From UBA5109 sp963975155 (lineage in GTDB: Bacteria; Pseudomonadota; Gammaproteobacteria; Pseudomonadales; Pseudohongiellaceae): DNA of 64,000 nucleotides. Positions 18,785-27,798 of this stretch are shown here, one piece after another. The DNA lies in assembly GCA_963975155.1 (NCBI GenBank), contig CAXBFG010000001.1:186001-250000 (forward strand). Direction: 5' to 3'. The notes under the pieces were generated by a model. It ran no database searches and was not told the DNA's origin. It was given only the letters and a program-made list of their open reading frames with translations. Made by a program: the position numbers and the translations under genes. Position 1 is the first letter of the stretch. Every line of letters begins with the position of its first letter.

Positions 18785-19303
18785 GTGACAGTCGCTGATA
18801 TCCTTATTCTTATTGTTGTGGCCATATCTTTACTGCTTGGATTGTGGCGAGGCTTGGTCAAGGAAGCCTTTTCACTGCTCGCATGGGTTGCAGCTGTTGC
18901 AGTCGCTGCATTTTTTGGCACGATGCTTGCCGATTTGATGGTGAATGTTCTTGATAATGCGACAGTCCGCAGGGTGCTCGCTTCGGCTATCCTGTTTGTG
19001 TTGGTCATGTTTTTAGGTACTTTACTGGGGAACTTCATGTCCAGGCTAAGTACTGCAATCGGCCTGAAGGGAGTCGACAGGGCATTGGGCTCACTGTTTG
19101 GTATATTGCGTGGCGTGATAATTGTACTGTTGGCATTATTTTTAACCACGCCGTTTGAATTTAGCAAAGGCTGGTACCAGGAATCGATATTCGTACCGTA
19201 TTTGATGGTCGCCCTGGAAAATATTGAAGACTTGCTGGACTATGAATTAGAAGTGCCTGGTAGTGAATTAATCAATCAAGCTGGCATAGAAGCGGCAGCC
19301 TGA
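18785..19303 (+). CDS. cvpA: CvpA family membrane protein
   Basis: A 172-residue protein with about four membrane segments in the first 125 residues, beginning ADILILIVVAISLLLGLWRGLVKE. CvpA is named for colicin V production in E. coli; its biochemical role is unsettled but it is linked to envelope homeostasis. The GTG start lies 15 bases after dedD, and purF follows 34 bases on. That is the conserved cvpA-purF pair. Confidence 0.92.
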   Translation: MTVADILILIVVAISLLLGLWRGLVKEAFSLLAWVAAVAVAAFFGTMLADLMVNVLDNATVRRVLASAILFVLVMFLGTLLGNFMSRLSTAIGLKGVDRALGSLFGILRGVIIVLLALFLTTPFEFSKGWYQESIFVPYLMVALENIEDLLDYELEVPGSELINQAGIEAAA

Positions 19304-19337
19304 GTTCAGCTGCATAATTGTAAAAAAGGGGTAAAGC

Positions 19338-20876
19338 ATGTGTGGATTAGTCGGTGTAGTTGGTAAGTCCAACGTCAACCTGACCTTGTACGACAGCCTG
19401 ACTGTGTTGCAGCATCGGGGCCAGGATGCTGCTGGCATTATGACCAGTGATCACGGAAAATTGAATCTGCGCAAGGATAATGGCCTGGTACGCGATGTAT
19501 TCCGCACCAGTCATATGAAAAACCTGACTGGCAATATGGGGATAGGGCATGTCCGATATCCGACAGCAGGCAGTTCCGGACCAGCCCAGGCACAACCGCT
19601 GTATGTAAACTCACCTTATGGCATAAGCCTCGCTCATAACGGCAACCTGACCAATGCCAACGAACTTAGTGTGGATATATTCAGAGACGACCTGCGTCAT
19701 TTGAATACTGATTCCGATTCAGAAGTGCTGCTCAATGTTTTTGCACACGAATTGCAGAAACTCAATAAATTTAGCCCCACGGCTGACGATGTTTTTGCCG
19801 CTATTCGTGGTGTACATCAGCGCTGCAGAGGGGCATATGCAGCAATCGCCATGCTGGTAGGATACGGAATTGTCGGGTTCCGGGATAAACATGGTATCCG
19901 CCCGCTGGTATTCGGAGAAAAGCGCACCCGCAAGGGATATGAATATATGCTGGCTTCGGAAAGTGTGGCACTTGATTCTCAGGGTTTCAAGCTGGTCAGG
20001 GATGTTGCTCCTGGTGAAGCCGTATATATTGATCAGGCAGGTAATCTGGAAACAAAAATTTGTGCTGATGATGTAAGTTTGAATCCCTGTATTTTTGAAC
20101 ATGTATATTTTGCACGTCCGGATTCCTTAATGGATGGTATATCAGTCTATAAATCTCGTTTGCGGATGGGTGAAAAGCTGGCAGATAAAATTAAGAGAGA
20201 AAGGCCGGATCATGATATTGATGTTGTGATCCCGATCCCGGATACCAGTCGAACTTCGGCGGTAGAATTGGCAAATTCTCTGGGTGTTAAATATCGGGAA
20301 GGCTTTGTTAAAAACAGGTATATAGGACGAACGTTTATAATGCCGGGACAGAGTCAGCGTAAAAAATCTGTAAAACAGAAACTCAATGCCATTCCGCTTG
20401 AATTTCAGGATAAGAATGTTTTGTTAGTAGATGACTCGATTGTTCGCGGTACAACTTGTAGTCAAATTATTGAAATGGCACGCGATGCTGGTGCCAGAAA
20501 AGTATATTTTTGTTCGGCTGCGCCGCCGGTTCGTTATCCGAATGTCTATGGTATTGATATGCCTGCGGTCAGTGAACTAATTGCCCATGATAAGACTGTA
20601 GAAGAAATTCAAAAAAAGATTGGTGCAGACTGGCTGGTATTTCAGGATCTGGAAGATCTGGTTGCGTCCTGTGCTGAGGGCAGTATTTTACCCATGGATT
20701 TCGAATGTTCTGTTTTTAATGGCACCTATGTTACCAATGATGTAACAAAGGACTACCTGGCGGAGCTTGAGGCAATTAGAAATGACCGGGCAAAGCACAA
20801 TAAAGCTAAAGACCGACAGAATCTTCAGTCCAGCAAGGATGAAGAAGAGACTCTGGGTGTGCACAATAACGGTTAA
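19338..20876 (+). CDS. purF: Amidophosphoribosyltransferase
   Basis: PurF makes 5-phosphoribosylamine from PRPP and glutamine, the committed step of purine synthesis. Cys2 (MCGLVGVVG) is the N-terminal nucleophile after Met removal. The glutaminase domain continues with GHVRYPTAG and AHNGNLTN. The PRPP motif is in VLLVDDSIVRGTT (about residues 366-378). Length 512 residues is normal. AGGGG lies before the ATG. A purine (PurR-type) operator would be expected but I did not find a convincing one. Confidence 0.97.
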   Translation: MCGLVGVVGKSNVNLTLYDSLTVLQHRGQDAAGIMTSDHGKLNLRKDNGLVRDVFRTSHMKNLTGNMGIGHVRYPTAGSSGPAQAQPLYVNSPYGISLAHNGNLTNANELSVDIFRDDLRHLNTDSDSEVLLNVFAHELQKLNKFSPTADDVFAAIRGVHQRCRGAYAAIAMLVGYGIVGFRDKHGIRPLVFGEKRTRKGYEYMLASESVALDSQGFKLVRDVAPGEAVYIDQAGNLETKICADDVSLNPCIFEHVYFARPDSLMDGISVYKSRLRMGEKLADKIKRERPDHDIDVVIPIPDTSRTSAVELANSLGVKYREGFVKNRYIGRTFIMPGQSQRKKSVKQKLNAIPLEFQDKNVLLVDDSIVRGTTCSQIIEMARDAGARKVYFCSAAPPVRYPNVYGIDMPAVSELIAHDKTVEEIQKKIGADWLVFQDLEDLVASCAEGSILPMDFECSVFNGTYVTNDVTKDYLAELEAIRNDRAKHNKAKDRQNLQSSKDEEETLGVHNNG

Positions 20877-20935
20877 GCATACGTGTAATACTGGTTTGAC
20901 AAGATTAGAAAAACAATCGGGGCATACAGGTAGTC

Positions 20936-21859
20936 ATGCAAAGTAAAATAGAAAATGCTGTAAAAGAAGTCAGTAAAGTAATTTTTGGGAAAGAAAAACA
21001 GATTCGTCTGTCTTTATGCTGTCTGTTCGCTGGAGGGCATTTGTTGATGGAAGACAAGCCGGGGATGGGCAAAACAACTTTATCACAGGCCCTGGCCAAG
21101 GTAATGGGCCTGAATTACAGCCGCATTCAGTTTACCAGTGATTTATTACCTGCCGATATACTGGGCGTGACAATCTACGACCAGAACAAGGCAGAGTTTA
21201 CTTTCCATCCCGGACCTGTATTCAGCAACCTGATTCTGGCCGATGAAATAAATCGAACCACACCTAAAACCCAGAGTGCTTTATTAGAAGCAATGGAGGA
21301 AGGGCAGGTATCAGTGGATGGGGAAACCAGGAAACTTCCTTTGCCGTTTTTTGTAATTGCCACACAAAATCCCAGCAGTTTTGCCGGCACTTACCCTTTG
21401 CCCGAGTCCCAGCTTGATAGGTTTTTGATGCGCTTGAAAATTGGCTATCCTGACCCGAGTGCTGAGCGGGAGTTATTACAAAGTTCTGAACAGCGTGCAA
21501 CCATGGATGAATTACAACAGTGCCTGAGTTCAGCAGATATAATCGATTTACACGAACAAATTAATCAAGTGCATGCCACAGACAGCCTGCTTGATTATGT
21601 TCAGCGTCTGATAGCCTATACCCGGCAGGATGATAAATTCAGTTTTGGTCTTTCACCCCGCGGAGCAATAGCGTTAATGCGCAGCGCAAAAACATGGGCG
21701 CTAATGGATGGCCGCAAGCATGTCTTGCCTGAGGATGTGCAAATAGTATTGCCAGCAGTAACCGACCATCGTTTGCGAGCAGTATCGGACAGCTCAGGAA
21801 GACATGGTGAAGAGTATTCTCAGCGTTTGCTGAGTGAAGTAGATATCGTCAGCGACTAG
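20936..21859 (+). CDS. MoxR-family AAA+ ATPase (TgpA cluster)
   Basis: A 307-residue MoxR ATPase. Walker A is DKPGMGKTTL (about residues 39-48), Walker B ILADEINR, sensor 1 ATQNPSSFAGTYPLPE, and sensor 2 SPRGAIALM. MoxR proteins act as chaperone-like partners of von Willebrand or DUF58 proteins. It leads a three-gene plus-strand set with DUF58 and a TgpA-type transglutaminase, as in P. aeruginosa. Its paralogue at 32202-33161 leads the Bat set. The substrate is unknown. Confidence 0.9.
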   Translation: MQSKIENAVKEVSKVIFGKEKQIRLSLCCLFAGGHLLMEDKPGMGKTTLSQALAKVMGLNYSRIQFTSDLLPADILGVTIYDQNKAEFTFHPGPVFSNLILADEINRTTPKTQSALLEAMEEGQVSVDGETRKLPLPFFVIATQNPSSFAGTYPLPESQLDRFLMRLKIGYPDPSAERELLQSSEQRATMDELQQCLSSADIIDLHEQINQVHATDSLLDYVQRLIAYTRQDDKFSFGLSPRGAIALMRSAKTWALMDGRKHVLPEDVQIVLPAVTDHRLRAVSDSSGRHGEEYSQRLLSEVDIVSD

Positions 21860-21992
21860 TGTTTGAGCTATGCATTGACGATAAGCATCGAAGAAATGAC
21901 ATTGCAGCTTTTGATAAATAGAACTGAGCAATATAATCGACAGAAGCTTATAGAAGAATATTTGTTTTCTGAAAAGGGAAGCCGATAGTCTA

Positions 21993-22979
21993 ATGACAAC
22001 AGCAAGTCAGACAGAGTCTTATTCCAAGACCTTAAATCCATATTTGATCTGGCGACGCAGTTTCGGGCGCTGGATAGTCAAACGAATTCCGCCTGCTAAA
22101 AATATCGTCCTCAATATCAACAATATTTTCATTATACCCAATAAGCAGGGGCTGGGTTTTTGCTTTGTCCTTGTCTTGATGTTTATAGGTGCGATCAACT
22201 ATGAAACCAGTTTGGCCTTTGCTCTGGTGTTTTTATTGATCGGGATGTTTATTCTGACAATTTTTTATACCTACAGGAATTTAGCTGGCCTGCACTTGTC
22301 GGCAGTGACCGATAATTCAGTCTTTGTCGGTGAAAATGCTGAAATTACCGTTATTTTGAATCGCCATGGCAAAAGAATTTATGAAGCTATTGAGTTGAGT
22401 TTTGCAAATTCGAGAAAGGTTGTAGCGGATTTGATAGATCAAAAAGAGTTTCGTTCCCGCCTGTTTATTGCTACACGGAAGCGTGGATATTTTAATCCTG
22501 GCCGATTGCGGGTAGAAACATTTTTCCCTTTCGGTATTTGTCGTGCCTGGTCACTAATTGATCTGGAGCTGAAATGTCTGGTATATCCACAACCACTTGA
22601 ATGTGATCTGGATATGTTGAATCAGAATGATCAGGATACAGGGAAAGTGAATGTTTCTCGTGGCAATGATGATTTTTACAACCTCAGGGAATACCAGGTT
22701 GGAGATCCATTAAAGCATGTGGCATGGAAGCATTTTGCCCGGGGCAGGGGTATGTATACCAAGCAATATTCCAGTAACGTTGACGAAAAAATATGGCTGC
22801 GATGGTCACAGTTCGCACAATTCAGTGAAGAAGACAGATTATCCAAGCTTTGCTATTGCGTTCTTAAACTGGATGCCGCGGGTGTTGATTACGGGCTCGA
22901 CATTCCAGGCTGCCTTATTGAACCCAGCAAAGGTTCCTTGCATTATCATAGTGTGCTCAGAGCACTGGCTTTGTACTAA
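21993..22979 (+). CDS. DUF58 domain protein (TgpA cluster)
   Basis: A 328-residue protein with two membrane segments at about residues 50-90 (LGFCFVLVLMFIGAINYE; LAFALVFLLIGMFILTI), then a beta-rich region and the DUF58 signature REYQVGDPLKHVAWKHFARG (near 230-250). DUF58 resembles a von Willebrand factor A fold and is the usual partner of a neighbouring MoxR ATPase. 133 bases separate it from MoxR, and only 2 bases lie between its stop and the next start. Unlike the second DUF58 protein in the window (31222-32190) it is membrane-anchored. Confidence 0.87.
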   Translation: MTTASQTESYSKTLNPYLIWRRSFGRWIVKRIPPAKNIVLNINNIFIIPNKQGLGFCFVLVLMFIGAINYETSLAFALVFLLIGMFILTIFYTYRNLAGLHLSAVTDNSVFVGENAEITVILNRHGKRIYEAIELSFANSRKVVADLIDQKEFRSRLFIATRKRGYFNPGRLRVETFFPFGICRAWSLIDLELKCLVYPQPLECDLDMLNQNDQDTGKVNVSRGNDDFYNLREYQVGDPLKHVAWKHFARGRGMYTKQYSSNVDEKIWLRWSQFAQFSEEDRLSKLCYCVLKLDAAGVDYGLDIPGCLIEPSKGSLHYHSVLRALALY

Positions 22980-22981
22980 AT

Positions 22982-25045
22982 ATGATATTCATGAAAAACA
23001 AAAAAACAAACCAAAACAGCTCAGCTGTTTTCTATCAAGTGCCCAGAACTTCTCTGGCATGGATATTATGTTCCTTAGTGGCAGTAATCATGCCTCATGT
23101 TTTGCGCATGCCATTCTGGCTGGTAATAGTTTGTGGCTTGTGTGTACTTGGCCGGGTTTTGATATATCAGGGTCGAATGTCATACCCTGGCCCCTGGATA
23201 AAAACTGCAGTTGTTTTAGTCATCCTGTGGACAATGTTGGCTCAGTTTGGCCGAAACATCTTCTCCACTGAATCCACCGTCGCTATATTAATCGTCGCAA
23301 TTTGCCTGAAATTACTGGAGATGCACAGAAAACGAGATGTGCTGATGGTGATTTATTTGTGTTATTTCACCGTCATTTCAGAATTCATCTGGTCACAATC
23401 TATTCCGATTGCGGCTTATATGCTGGTCTGTGTCCTGTTGATCAGTTCCGCTCTGATGTCATTGACGCAAACCCAGGAATATCAGAATCCACTTCGCACC
23501 ATAAAACTTTCGGGATTGATCCTTTTGCAAAGTGTTCCTCTGATGCTGGCACTGTTTATTTTGTTTCCGCGTATTTCCCCTTTATGGTCGGTACCTTTAC
23601 AAAGCGCGTCGGCAAGAACCGGTTTAAGTGAAAGCATGTCACCGGGGGATATCGGTAATCTTATTGCATCCGACGAGTTGGCTTTCCGGGTTAAATTTGC
23701 CGGAGAGAGACCCGCTACCTCACAACTCTATTGGCGGGCTATAACCCTGGATAGTTTTGATGGTAGGGAATGGACGCGTGGCTTTAGTTTTGAGCCACAA
23801 TTCTTGGGTGCTGCTGCCAGTGATAATAAGAGTTGGTTTGAAGATATTGAGTATCGTGGTGACATTCTGGATTACAACGTTATTATGGAACCTACTGATG
23901 AAAACTGGGTCTTTAGTTTAAAAATCCCTCAGGTCGTGGATGATCGAATGTTGATGCGTCGCGATTTTCAGATAGACAGTATTCGTAATGTGTCACAGCG
24001 TTTTTCATATGATATGCGTTCCTTTATGGATAATCGGCTCGATATGACGCTAAGACCAAGGGAGCTTCAACGCTGGTTACGATTGCCTGAGGAAGGCAAC
24101 CTTGCCAGCAAGGCATTTGCTCTGCAACTCCATGAGGAATCCGGATCAGATGAGGCATACATTCAGAATGTTCTGGCATATTTCACCCGGGAACCATTTT
24201 TTTATTCCCTGCAGCCACCCTTACTTGACGTTAACCCCGTTGACCAATTTCTATTTGAAACACGGGAAGGTTTTTGTGAACATTTTTCCAGTTCGTTTAC
24301 CTATTTGATGCGTGCCGCCGGCATCCCGTCCCGGGTTGTAACAGGCTATCAGGGTGGCGAATATAATCCTTATGATGACACGTTGGTGGTACGTCAATAT
24401 GATGCTCATGCCTGGTCTGAAGTCTGGCTGGAAGATCAGGGCTGGGTTCGAATAGACCCGACAGCTGCTGTTGCTCCTGGCCGAATTGAGCAGGGCAGTC
24501 AGTTTACTTTCCAGGCCGATGAAAGTTTTTTACAGGATGCTGGAATGTCATTATTGAGATTCAGAAACAGTGCAATTCTCAACGACTTACGCTACCGGCT
24601 GGAAATGATAGACTATAGCTGGAATCGTTTTGTGCTTAACTATGATCAAAGCTTGCAATTTGCTTTTTTCGGGCGCTTTTTCAGGGAGGTTACACGCGAG
24701 AAAATTATTATAAGCAGCATGATTTTTATTTTCCTGTCGGTTTCCTTAATGATTTTTCTGGTGCTAAGAAAACCAAGCAGAGATCGTTTCCATCCGGCAA
24801 CAGATTTGTATCTGAGATATTGTGACGGGCTTTCCAAACAAGGTTTGGCAAGAGAGCGGGGGGAAACTCCATGGCAATATTACCTGCGACTCAGCAATCT
24901 AAAACCGGCCTGGTCACAACAAATGCAGGACATCACAGAACTTTATATTAAATTGGTTTACAAAAATGCTGATCCTGAACAGGAAGCAAAGGCAATCCTG
25001 GATTTTAAAAACAAGATCCGGCATTTTCATATGCTTATGTATTAG
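22982..25045 (+). CDS. tgpA: TgpA-like membrane transglutaminase (DUF3488-Tgase-DUF4129)
   Basis: A 687-residue inner-membrane protein. Five to six N-terminal membrane segments lie within residues 15-210 (DUF3488). A periplasmic transglutaminase-like domain has Cys in REGFCEHFSSSF, His in YDAHAWSEVW and Asp in VRIDPTAAV, the catalytic triad near residues 430-500. One more membrane segment near 575-597 precedes a cytoplasmic DUF4129 tail. TgpA of P. aeruginosa has the same architecture and is reported essential there. ATG at 22982 or 22991 could be the start. Confidence 0.9.
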   Translation: MIFMKNKKTNQNSSAVFYQVPRTSLAWILCSLVAVIMPHVLRMPFWLVIVCGLCVLGRVLIYQGRMSYPGPWIKTAVVLVILWTMLAQFGRNIFSTESTVAILIVAICLKLLEMHRKRDVLMVIYLCYFTVISEFIWSQSIPIAAYMLVCVLLISSALMSLTQTQEYQNPLRTIKLSGLILLQSVPLMLALFILFPRISPLWSVPLQSASARTGLSESMSPGDIGNLIASDELAFRVKFAGERPATSQLYWRAITLDSFDGREWTRGFSFEPQFLGAAASDNKSWFEDIEYRGDILDYNVIMEPTDENWVFSLKIPQVVDDRMLMRRDFQIDSIRNVSQRFSYDMRSFMDNRLDMTLRPRELQRWLRLPEEGNLASKAFALQLHEESGSDEAYIQNVLAYFTREPFFYSLQPPLLDVNPVDQFLFETREGFCEHFSSSFTYLMRAAGIPSRVVTGYQGGEYNPYDDTLVVRQYDAHAWSEVWLEDQGWVRIDPTAAVAPGRIEQGSQFTFQADESFLQDAGMSLLRFRNSAILNDLRYRLEMIDYSWNRFVLNYDQSLQFAFFGRFFREVTREKIIISSMIFIFLSVSLMIFLVLRKPSRDRFHPATDLYLRYCDGLSKQGLARERGETPWQYYLRLSNLKPAWSQQMQDITELYIKLVYKNADPEQEAKAILDFKNKIRHFHMLMY

Positions 25046-25120
25046 CAGGCAACTATTGTGTTCCGCACACAAACCAGAAATTCAACATCCATATCCCCAC
25101 TAAAGTGAAGTCTGAAACGA

Positions 25121-25351
25121 ATGAAGCATAAAATCCCCCTGGGTTTATATCGTCACTATAAAGGTAAGCACTATAGTGTGGTGGGTTTTGCGAAAGACTC
25201 AGAGAGTCTGGAGACCATGGTGCTATATGTGCCGCTTTATGGAAGTGGAGGATATTGGGTAAGACCCCTGAGTATGTTTACTGAAGAAGTTGAATTTGCC
25301 GGAAAAACTGTACCGCGTTTTGTTTATCAGGATAACTCTGACAAGGCTTAG
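25121..25351 (+). CDS. DUF1653 family protein
   Basis: A 76-residue soluble protein matching DUF1653, with its typical G-L-Y-R-H-Y-K-G-K-H-Y opening, the LYVPLYG segment and the C-terminal VPRFVYQ. The fold is a small SH3-like barrel in known members; the function is unknown. It lies between tgpA (75 bases upstream) and the hsp20 leader and may be transcribed with tgpA. Family call is good, role unknown. Confidence 0.82.
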   Translation: MKHKIPLGLYRHYKGKHYSVVGFAKDSESLETMVLYVPLYGSGGYWVRPLSMFTEEVEFAGKTVPRFVYQDNSDKA

Positions 25352-25463
25352 GCATATCGACCCCTTTGCTGACGACAGTTCCAGCTAAGCTCTGCTGTTA
25401 AAATTTGCCTGTAGCTTCTGCCTGGCCTTGAAAAATCCAGTTTAATCACTAGTTATATAGTCA

Positions 25464-25551
25464 TGAAGGCTCAACGAGCTTCATCCATGATGGGCCTGGT
25501 TCTTTCGAACAGGCAATTTTGTTTATCGCTTAAATTTATGAGGATATCACT
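25464..25551 (+). promoter_or_regulatory. ROSE-like RNA thermometer in the hsp20 leader
   Basis: Three consecutive stem-loops are visible. Stem 1 (25464-25483) pairs 8 bp around an AAC loop with one bulged G on the 5' arm. Stem 2 (25494-25514) pairs 8 bp around a TTTC loop, again with one bulged G on the 5' arm. Stem 3 pairs TATCGCT (25524-25530) with AGGATA (25541-25546), leaving the G of TCGCT bulged and hiding the AGGA ribosome site, 7 bases before the ATG. A UYGCU anti-Shine-Dalgarno with a bulged G opposite AGGA is the known signature of ROSE elements, which melt on heat shock to allow small heat-shock protein translation. Upstream, CTTGAA at 25427-25432 could be part of a sigma-32 or sigma-70 -35 box, but I see no matching sigma-32 -10. 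Confidence 0.78.
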
Positions 25552-26004
25552 ATGACTAGTTTTGATTTTTCACCTTTATATCGGTCTACTATTGGTTTCG
25601 ATCATCTGGCGTCGCTGCTGGATAATGTAAATGCGGCTGAGCGTAGTAATTCGGCTTACCCGCCTTATAATATTGAATTGCTCGATACTGATAAGTATCG
25701 TATCAGCATGGCTGTTGCAGGCTTTAGTGAAGAAGAAATCACCATTGAAACAGAAAACAATGTTTTAACAATTTCTGCCAGTAGAAAAGATAAGGAAGAA
25801 AGTAAAAAGTATCTGCATCAGGGTATTGCAGAAAGAGACTTCAAACGTCAGTTCCGACTTGAGGACCATGTCGAGGTCGTTGCTGCCACTTTGAGTAATG
25901 GTTTATTACATGTTGATCTGGTGCGTGAAATTCCTGAGGCAATGAAGCCGAGGAAAATCACCATTAACGAGCAACCCAGAAAACGATTTCTGCAATCTGC
26001 TTAA
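25552..26004 (+). CDS. Small heat-shock protein (Hsp20/IbpA family)
   Basis: A 150-residue alpha-crystallin-type chaperone that holds unfolding proteins for refolding by DnaK/ClpB. The core domain spans about residues 36-135 and includes YRISMAVAGFSEEEI, the ATLSNGLLHVDL motif (family A-x-x-x-N-G-V-L) and the C-terminal ITI oligomerisation motif. E. coli IbpA has similar size and N-terminal pattern. The ribosome site AGGATA is sequestered in the ROSE-like leader. A strong terminator follows at 26043-26080. It is monocistronic by appearance. Confidence 0.93.
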   Translation: MTSFDFSPLYRSTIGFDHLASLLDNVNAAERSNSAYPPYNIELLDTDKYRISMAVAGFSEEEITIETENNVLTISASRKDKEESKKYLHQGIAERDFKRQFRLEDHVEVVAATLSNGLLHVDLVREIPEAMKPRKITINEQPRKRFLQSA

Positions 26005-26031
26005 GAGCCATATAATTAAGCCCTAGCTTAA

Positions 26032-27798
26032 TTAATTCTTATAAAGAGGCGGCAGGGCATATTGCTCTGCCGTCTTTTTTGCTGGCCTATAAGCTTGTTT
26101 GCTCAAGGCCGTTATTTCTCTTAGTAAATTTTCCGGGTTAAATTCTTCTGTAGTACTGATTGTTCCATAGAGCCGATTTTCCAACTCATCAAGCAGTTCG
26201 TGCAGAGCTTGTTTATCACTGTAGTTTTTCAGATTCTCGAGGGAAAGAATTCTGTCATCCTGAAAGTGCAGTCGTGCCCAGTTCAATAATTCCCGCCGTA
26301 TATTGTCTAAAGATTTTTCAGTGCAGGCAGCTTGGAATTTCAGTAAAGCAGCGCCAGCTTTTTGCCCGTGATCTTTAGCATTCAGGCTGGAGTTTATTTG
26401 TGAATTTATGTCCTTGCTGATACTTCCTGTTTCAAATTGCCTGAGCTGATGTCTGCTGCGATACCACATCGTTGTGCTGTATAACCATGCACAGGCGAAT
26501 AATGCAGTTGCCAACATCCAGTAATAGGATAGGGGGCTGTTTTCTGCGCTTGTAATTGCTGTTTGATTAGCGAAAAGACTGTTGTCATCAGGAAGTATGC
26601 CTGGTTGTGCAGCAGCAGTAAGATTGGCACCTTGCAAAACTGTCAGTGTCTGTTCCGGCAAGCGTGCATATTCGAGACTGTCAGTTAAGGTGTTCCACCA
26701 GGGGATTTCTATGCCTGGCAGTACGAAATCGCCAGCCTCAGAAGCAACAATAGCCGTGCCCTGGGACCGAATGCCACTAACGCCATTCTGGTTGGCGAGA
26801 TCTTCACGGCTGGGTTGATCGGGGTAAAATTTTAACCCGTCAGTTTCAGAGTACTGAAGACCAGGTAAAAGTGAACTGCTTAAACCATCTGCACGTAATC
26901 TGAGGTTGCGTGTGATGGCTTCGCCTGTCACGAGACCCTGCAAACTTCTGCTCCAGTTTTCTTCCAGCGTCAGATTGGAGGAAGGCAGCCAGGTTGCATT
27001 TGCCGGGAAGCTGGCAGGTTTGCTCTTAACAGTAATACTGTGTCCTTCGCTTAGCAGGTTGATGGCGCGGCCACCGGTGGTCTGTCCTGAAAAAATACTG
27101 CCACTGCGGCGACGTCCTACACTAGCCGTGAAGCTGATAGGTGAAATTTCCAGCATTCCACTGCTTTGCGGGAATAGTACATAACGCCTTTCAATCACGT
27201 TATATCGCAGTCCATCGATGATTTCCTGTGAACTTATATCGTTGCCGAGGGGCTGAACTACAGCATCACCTGTTTGGGGAGTACCTAACTGTGCACCCTG
27301 ATCAAAGGGTATGGAGAAATATATTTTGACTGTGTACAGTAGCTGTTCCTGTACATAAACCTCGTCTTTGCTGACTGTTGTCTGAAGAAAAAAATCATCC
27401 CTGTTGACGGGATTCTGAACTGCATTATCAACGACTATGGAAATTGGCAGGGTAACTTCGTTGCCAAGACGGAATGCAGGTATGGTGAGAGTGCCAGTAC
27501 TTCTTGGACGCAGTGAAATACGAAATTCTGTCCATTGTTCAGATACACCGGAGGCAAAGGTGAAATTATTTCTTTGACTACTGCCAACTATGACGAAGTC
27601 CTGTTGTAGAGCATCAATGTCCGGGGTGGTATTACTCAAATCTGCATTGACTCTCAGGGTCAGCGTGAAAACATCATTGATAGACACTTCGGTTCGGTCA
27701 ACGAAGGCACTGAGCATATCCTGCTGCTGGGCCAGCGTCGAATTGCTTCCACAAAACGGGACGCATAGCAGTAAATAGATTAAAAAGCGCTTTACCAT
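26032..27798 (-). CDS. batD: BatD-like protein (BatD/Aerotolerance cluster)
   Basis: A 588-residue membrane protein. It has a signal peptide (residues 1-23, ending near STLAQ), several beta-sandwich (BatD) repeats in the periplasm beginning LSAFVDRTEVSINDVFTLTL, one membrane segment near 425-445 (YYWMLATALFACAWLYSTTMWY), and a cytoplasmic helical tail. It overlaps batB by 7 bases and is the last gene of the minus-strand MoxR-DUF58-DUF4381-BatA-BatB-BatD set. Bat proteins were linked to oxygen tolerance in Bacteroides and Leptospira; the molecular role is unresolved. Confidence 0.87.
   Translation of the reverse strand: MVKRFLIYLLLCVPFCGSNSTLAQQQDMLSAFVDRTEVSINDVFTLTLRVNADLSNTTPDIDALQQDFVIVGSSQRNNFTFASGVSEQWTEFRISLRPRSTGTLTIPAFRLGNEVTLPISIVVDNAVQNPVNRDDFFLQTTVSKDEVYVQEQLLYTVKIYFSIPFDQGAQLGTPQTGDAVVQPLGNDISSQEIIDGLRYNVIERRYVLFPQSSGMLEISPISFTASVGRRRSGSIFSGQTTGGRAINLLSEGHSITVKSKPASFPANATWLPSSNLTLEENWSRSLQGLVTGEAITRNLRLRADGLSSSLLPGLQYSETDGLKFYPDQPSREDLANQNGVSGIRSQGTAIVASEAGDFVLPGIEIPWWNTLTDSLEYARLPEQTLTVLQGANLTAAAQPGILPDDNSLFANQTAITSAENSPLSYYWMLATALFACAWLYSTTMWYRSRHQLRQFETGSISKDINSQINSSLNAKDHGQKAGAALLKFQAACTEKSLDNIRRELLNWARLHFQDDRILSLENLKNYSDKQALHELLDELENRLYGTISTTEEFNPENLLREITALSKQAYRPAKKTAEQYALPPLYKN
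26043..26080 (+). terminator. Intrinsic terminator of hsp20, inside the batD 3' end
   Basis: A GC-rich stem of about 12 bp (left arm 26047-26058, right arm 26064-26075, a few G-U pairs) with a five-base loop is followed by a run of T to 26080 on the plus strand. It lies entirely within the last codons of the convergent batD gene, so the same DNA encodes the BatD C-terminus and ends the hsp20 transcript. Confidence 0.82.

Noticed and set aside
20896..20901. TTGACA before the first MoxR gene as a promoter
   Set aside because: No acceptable -10 lies 16-18 bases downstream.
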